This document shows, piece after piece, positions 60,257-64,000 of a DNA stretch of 64,000 nucleotides. This DNA is from Pseudomonas sp. LRP2-20 (GTDB lineage Bacteria > Pseudomonadota > Gammaproteobacteria > Pseudomonadales > Pseudomonadaceae). Position 1 is the first letter of the stretch; each line of letters begins with the position of its first letter. The stretch is taken from the NCBI RefSeq assembly GCF_024349685.1, contig NZ_AP025944.1, forward strand, positions 1,680,001 to 1,744,000. The letters run 5' to 3'. Made by a program: the position numbers and the translations under genes. The notes under the pieces were generated by a model, which did not search any database, was not told where the DNA came from, and saw only the letters and a program-made list of their open reading frames with translations.

Positions 60257-61078
60257 TCATTGCCTGGGAAACAGCGCATTGCCACAACGCGAGCAGAACG
60301 CCGCGCCGTGTTCGTGGGTCTTCTTGCTGCAGGTCGGGCAAGCGTGCTGCAGCTGCTCGCCGCGCATCGCATTGGCCAGTTCTGCTGTGAATATACCGGT
60401 CGGCACGGCGATGATCGAATAACCGGTGATCATCACCAGCGACGACAGCACCTGGCCCAGTGGCGTCTTCGGCACGATATCGCCAAAGCCCACCGTGGTG
60501 AGGGTGACGATGGCCCAGTAGATGCCTTTGGGGATGCTGGTAAACCCATGCTCCGGCCCTTCGATCACATACATCAAGGTGCCGAACACGGTCACCAGGG
60601 TCGAGACGGTGACCAGGAACACGATGATCTTCTGCTTGCTGCCGCGCAGTGCCTCCATCAGGTAATGCGCTTGCTTGAGGTACGGGCTTAGCTTGAGCAC
60701 GCGGAAGATCCGCAGCATCCGGATCACCCGGATAATCAGCAGGTACTGGGCGTCGCTGTAGTACAGGGCGATGATCCCCGGCACGATCGCCAGCAGGTCG
60801 ACCAACCCATAGAAACTGAAGGCGTAGCGCAGGGGCTTGGGCGAGCAGTACAGGCGGGTGAGGTATTCGGCCAGGAAGATCGCGGTGAAGCCCCATTCGA
60901 TGGCGGCCAGCAGGCCGGCGTAGCCCTGGTGCACAGTGTCGATGCTGTCGAGGATCACTGTGACCAGGCTGGCCAGGATGATCAGCAGGAGGATCTTGTC
61001 GAAGCGTCTTCCAGCCACGGTGTCGGTCTGGAAGACGATGACGTAGAGCTGCTCGCGCAGGCTCGCAGGGTTGTTCAT
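60257..61078 (-). CDS. Voltage-gated potassium-channel-like ion transporter with C-terminal zinc ribbon
   Basis: 273 residues. Six membrane helices; S4-like Arg-rich IIRVIRMLRIFRVLKLSPYL; pore loop with selectivity filter TTVGFGDIVP. A tail after the last helix ends with two CXXC pairs (CPTC and CSRC, about residues 247-266), a zinc-ribbon-like addition. It likely moves K+ across the inner membrane. The partner gene of the operon cannot be seen. Confidence 0.88.
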   Translation of the reverse strand: MNNPASLREQLYVIVFQTDTVAGRRFDKILLLIILASLVTVILDSIDTVHQGYAGLLAAIEWGFTAIFLAEYLTRLYCSPKPLRYAFSFYGLVDLLAIVPGIIALYYSDAQYLLIIRVIRMLRIFRVLKLSPYLKQAHYLMEALRGSKQKIIVFLVTVSTLVTVFGTLMYVIEGPEHGFTSIPKGIYWAIVTLTTVGFGDIVPKTPLGQVLSSLVMITGYSIIAVPTGIFTAELANAMRGEQLQHACPTCSKKTHEHGAAFCSRCGNALFPRQ

Positions 61079-61123
61079 TGGCTCGTTCCACGGTTGCGAT
61101 GGGCTGAGCCTAGGGGCTGCGTT

Positions 61124-61996
61124 TCAGCTGTGCAAGCGGCTGGCGTTGCGCTGTCGGGGCTGGGCCAGGTGGCTGCCCAGATGCATCAGCCAGCAGGCGG
61201 CGACGAAGGGTGCGGTCAGGCCGGCTACCGGCAATATCTTGAACAGAGGTTGCAGCAGCAGGGCCAGGGCAATCGCCAGTAACGTCACCCAAGGCTTTTC
61301 GCCCTGGCGGCTGAAGGCCAACGCAGCCAGCGCGGCATTGAAACCGAACAACCCCAGCCATGCAGCTTGCGCCTGGCCAGCCAGCAAGGCCACGCCGCCG
61401 CCAATGGCCGAACCGAGCACGGCCCAGGTTGCCGCATAGGGGTTGGCAATGAACATCCCGGCAGTGATCAACAACCCGGCCAGGGGGTGGTCGAGCAGGA
61501 AGATCTGCCCCACGCCCCGTGCCAGGGCATACAGCGGGTCGGCTTCGACGAAGCCGCTGGGCGCAGGGCTGGCGAACAGCAGGGCAACCCAACCGAGCAG
61601 CACGAATGGCGCGGTATAGGCCACCAGCAGCTTGCCACCTCGCTTGCGCCACTGGTGGGTGATGATGCTCGACAGGCCGCCGGCGGCGATGATCAATGGC
61701 GGCAGAATCGCCGACCAGGGCAGCACGGCGCTGATGAGGATGCCGATCAGCACGCCGTTGTAGCAGTACAGGCCGGCCTGGCGGTCAGCGCGGTCGTAGC
61801 CGCGTTGCTGGGCGGTGAGCAGGCCGGCGAGGGCACCGAGCAGGGCGCCGCCGACCAGGTTCGGGGCGGTCAGCAGGATGGCCAGCAGGCAGCACAGGCC
61901 GCACAGGGGGTTGCGCAGCAGCAGCACCTGGCTGAAGCCGTTGAGCAGCGCCGTGGCCCAGTCGGGGCACGGGTTGACGAAATTTTTGGTGTACAT
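61124..61996 (-). CDS. Urea transporter (UT family)
   Basis: 290 residues from ATG at 61996; a TTG 15 bp upstream is also possible and neither has a ribosome binding site. About ten membrane helices in two repeats, with NGFSQVLLLRNPLCGLCCLL and YNGVLIGILISAVLPWS in the first and YALARGVGQIFLLDHPLAGL in the second. It is a channel for urea uptake. No urease gene is nearby. Confidence 0.88.
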   Translation of the reverse strand: MYTKNFVNPCPDWATALLNGFSQVLLLRNPLCGLCCLLAILLTAPNLVGGALLGALAGLLTAQQRGYDRADRQAGLYCYNGVLIGILISAVLPWSAILPPLIIAAGGLSSIITHQWRKRGGKLLVAYTAPFVLLGWVALLFASPAPSGFVEADPLYALARGVGQIFLLDHPLAGLLITAGMFIANPYAATWAVLGSAIGGGVALLAGQAQAAWLGLFGFNAALAALAFSRQGEKPWVTLLAIALALLLQPLFKILPVAGLTAPFVAACWLMHLGSHLAQPRQRNASRLHS

Positions 61997-62077
61997 CGGG
62001 GCAGTCAGCAAGGTTGATGGAGGGCGGTGGGCCTCTTTGGGCCTCGGTTTTCCGCCGTTACAGGGCGCGGCATCATC

Positions 62078-62168
62078 CCTGTGGGATCGGGCTTGCCCGC
62101 GAAGAGGTCAGCAGGTGCAACGGCGTTGCCTGAGCTGACGCATTCGCGGGCAAGCCCGCTCCCACAGG
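62078..62168. repeat. REP pair between the urea transporter and pyruvate kinase genes
   Basis: CCTGTGGGATCGGGCTTGCC... (62078-62112) and GCTGACGCATTCGCGGGCAA... ending CAGG (62168) are inverted arms. The pair sits just after the pyk stop codon in transcription order. Confidence 0.9.
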
Positions 62169-62182
62169 AGAGATGCAGATCC

Positions 62183-63598
62183 TTAGACCAGGGTCTCGAT
62201 GCGCAAGCTATTAGTCGAGCCCGGCTTGCCGAACGGCACACCGGCAGTGATCAACAGCGTGTCGCCACGGCTGGCCATACCTTGCGCCTGGGCGATCTCC
62301 AGGGCGGTGGAAACCACCTCGTCGACCTGGCGCAGGCGGTCATTGACCACCGAGTGCACACCCCAGGCCACGCTCAGGCGGCGGGCGGTGGCCAGGTTCG
62401 GCGTCAGGTTGAGGATCGGCGCCCGTGGCCGCTCGCGGGCGGCACGCAGGGTGGAGGCGCCCGACTCGCTGTAGTTGACCAGCACCGCCACCGGCAGGAT
62501 GCCGCTGATACGGCGGATCGCGCAGCTGATGGCGTCCGATACGGTAGCCTCGGCTTTCGGCCGGCCGACGTCGAGCTGAGCCTGGTAGTCCGGGCCGTTC
62601 TCCACCTGGCGGATGATCTTGCTCATCATCTGCACCGCTTCCAGCGGGTAGTCACCGGAGGCGGTTTCGGCCGACAGCATCACCGCATCGGCGCCTTCGG
62701 CCACGGCGTTGGCCACGTCGGTGACTTCGGCGCGGGTCGGGGCCGGCGAGAAGCGCATCGATTCGAGCATCTGCGTGGCCACCACCACCGGTTTGCCCAG
62801 CTGGCGGCAGGTGCCGATGATGCGCTTCTGGATCTGCGGCACGCTTTCGGCCGGCACTTCCACGCCCAGGTCGCCACGGGCCACCATGATCGCATCCGCC
62901 AGTTCCGCGATGGCTTGCAGTTGTTCGACCGCCGAAGGCTTCTCGATCTTGGCCATCAGGTAGGCACGGTCACCGATCAGCTGGCGCGCCTCGACGATGT
63001 CTTCCGGGCGCTGCACGAACGACAGGGCCACCCAGTCCACGCCCAGTTCCAGGCCGAAGGCCAGGTCGCGGCGGTCTTTTTCGGTGAGCGGGGATAGGTC
63101 GAGCACCGCTTGCGGCACGTTGACGCCCTTGCGGTCGGACAGCTCGCCACCGTTGAGCACTTCGGTGTCGATGGCGTCACTGTGCTTGGCGGTTACCCGC
63201 AGGCGCAGCTTGCCGTCGTCGAGCAGCAGGTCCATGCCGGGCTCCAGCGCGGCGATGATCTCCGGGTGCGGCAGGTTGACCCGGCGGCTGTCGCCTGGGG
63301 CCTTGTCGAGGTCCAGGCGCAGGGCCTGGCCGCGTTGCAGCTGGACCTTGCCTTCGGCGAAGCGGCCGACGCGCAGTTTTGGCCCTTGCAGGTCCATGAG
63401 GATGCCCAGCGGGTAGTTCAGCTGCTGTTCGACTTCACGGATCCACTGGTAGCGCAGGGCGTGGTCGGCGTGTTCACCGTGGCTGAAGTTGAGGCGGAAG
63501 ATGTTCACCCCGGCTTCGACCAGCTGGCGGATGTCGTCGATGCCTTTGATCGCAGGGCCGAGGGTGGCGAGGATCTTTACTTTTTTATCAGGCGTCAT
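62183..63598 (-). CDS. pyk: Pyruvate kinase
   Basis: 471 residues. N-terminal KILATLGPAIKGIDDIRQLV and NIFRLNFSHGEHADHALRYQ; the catalytic MAKIEKPSAVEQLQAIAELA and MVARGDLGVEVPAESVPQIQ; ATQMLESMRFSPAPTRAEVT. It makes pyruvate and ATP from phosphoenolpyruvate. It overlaps the upstream glycerate kinase gene by 4 bp, linking glycerate use to the lower glycolytic step. Confidence 0.96.
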   Translation of the reverse strand: MTPDKKVKILATLGPAIKGIDDIRQLVEAGVNIFRLNFSHGEHADHALRYQWIREVEQQLNYPLGILMDLQGPKLRVGRFAEGKVQLQRGQALRLDLDKAPGDSRRVNLPHPEIIAALEPGMDLLLDDGKLRLRVTAKHSDAIDTEVLNGGELSDRKGVNVPQAVLDLSPLTEKDRRDLAFGLELGVDWVALSFVQRPEDIVEARQLIGDRAYLMAKIEKPSAVEQLQAIAELADAIMVARGDLGVEVPAESVPQIQKRIIGTCRQLGKPVVVATQMLESMRFSPAPTRAEVTDVANAVAEGADAVMLSAETASGDYPLEAVQMMSKIIRQVENGPDYQAQLDVGRPKAEATVSDAISCAIRRISGILPVAVLVNYSESGASTLRAARERPRAPILNLTPNLATARRLSVAWGVHSVVNDRLRQVDEVVSTALEIAQAQGMASRGDTLLITAGVPFGKPGSTNSLRIETLV

Positions 63599-64000
63599 GA
63601 TTGGGCAGTCTCGAGGATCAGGATGGCGCGGAAGTCGTTGACGTTGGTGCGGGTCGGCTCGGTGACGATCAGCGCGTCGAGCGCGGCGAAGTAGCCATAG
63701 CCGTTGTTGTTGTCCAACTCGTCGCTGGCCGACAGGCCCAGGGCCTGGGCGCGGGCATAGCTGCTCGGGGTCATGAAGGCGCCGGCGTTTTCTTCCGAAC
63801 CGTCGATGCCGTCGGTGTCGCCGGCCAGGGCATACACGCCTGGCAAGCCCTTGAGGCTTTCGGTGAGGCTGAGCAGGAACTCGGCGTTACGCCCGCCACG
63901 GCCGTTGCCGCGTACGGTTACGGTGGTTTCACCACCAGAGAGGATCACGCACGGCGCCTTCAGCGGCTGCCCGTGCAGCACGATCTGCCGGGCGATACCC
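63595..64000 (-). CDS. ttuD: Glycerate kinase / hydroxypyruvate reductase TtuD (MOFRL family, C-terminal part)
   Basis: The gene continues past the right edge of the window; about 134 C-terminal residues are visible. The segments VILSGGETTVTVRGNGRGGR, NAEFLLSL and LAGDTDGIDGSEENAGA are MOFRL motifs of D-glycerate 2-kinase (also annotated as hydroxypyruvate reductase TtuD). Pairing with pyk is common in pseudomonads. It overlaps pyk by 4 bp, so the two form an operon. Confidence 0.92.
   Translation of the reverse strand, partial: GIARQIVLHGQPLKAPCVILSGGETTVTVRGNGRGGRNAEFLLSLTESLKGLPGVYALAGDTDGIDGSEENAGAFMTPSSYARAQALGLSASDELDNNNGYGYFAALDALIVTEPTRTNVNDFRAILILETAQS

Overview
The window is from the chromosome of a fluorescent pseudomonad, most likely the Pseudomonas putida group. 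I infer this from the polar-flagellum/chemotaxis gene order (fliI through cheW), the HsbA-HsbR-HptB module inside the flagellar run, MotCD, the ccm cluster directly after it, high GC content, and P. putida-type REP pairs with arms containing GCGGGCAAGCCCGC. Both ends cut genes (fliI on the left, a glycerate kinase on the right). I saw no rRNA, tRNA, CRISPR array, transposase, integrase or phage gene.

Layout. 1-25358 (+): flagellar export, switch and motor genes, flagellar number/placement regulators (flhF, fleN), sigma-28 (fliA), the che core genes (cheY, cheZ, cheA, cheB, cheW), motCD, and a ParA/CheW-like pair that probably positions chemoreceptor arrays. Three GG-N10-GC sigma-54 promoters (before fliK, fliL and flhA) divide this run into transcription units. 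25395-30109 (-): a large toxin-like protein with a glycosyltransferase domain, then a FlhB-C-like/FliK-like pair. 30242-37581 (+): ccmABCDEFGHI for c-type cytochrome maturation plus a small lipoprotein. 38008-39780 (+): a 2-hydroxyacid dehydrogenase and a PhzF-family protein.

39844-50438 (-) is the least ordinary part. It has six same-strand genes: two halovibrin-like lipoproteins, two large multi-domain beta-sandwich proteins without signal peptides, a classical autotransporter, and a small one-module relative of the large proteins. Five of the six have a 20-bp dyad of the form (A/C)CT-N12-AG(G/T)T 57-187 bp upstream that closely resembles the lux/las boxes bound by acyl-homoserine-lactone receptors. 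No luxI or luxR gene lies in the window. I propose a quorum-sensing-controlled exoprotein island.

50681-64000: an FKBP-type isomerase, a periplasmic or membrane-anchored histidine phosphatase, a DadA-like oxidase, a hydantoin-racemase-family enzyme lacking one catalytic cysteine next to an NCS1 transporter, an AT-rich repeat-bearing control region, an Lrp/AsnC regulator, an EamA exporter, a methyltransferase, a sulfate-binding protein, a potassium-channel-like protein with a C-terminal zinc ribbon, a urea transporter, pyruvate kinase and the glycerate kinase end. REP pairs are concentrated here. Three copies of a separate ~230-bp palindromic element lie after fliK, after the ccm cluster and after the FKBP gene.
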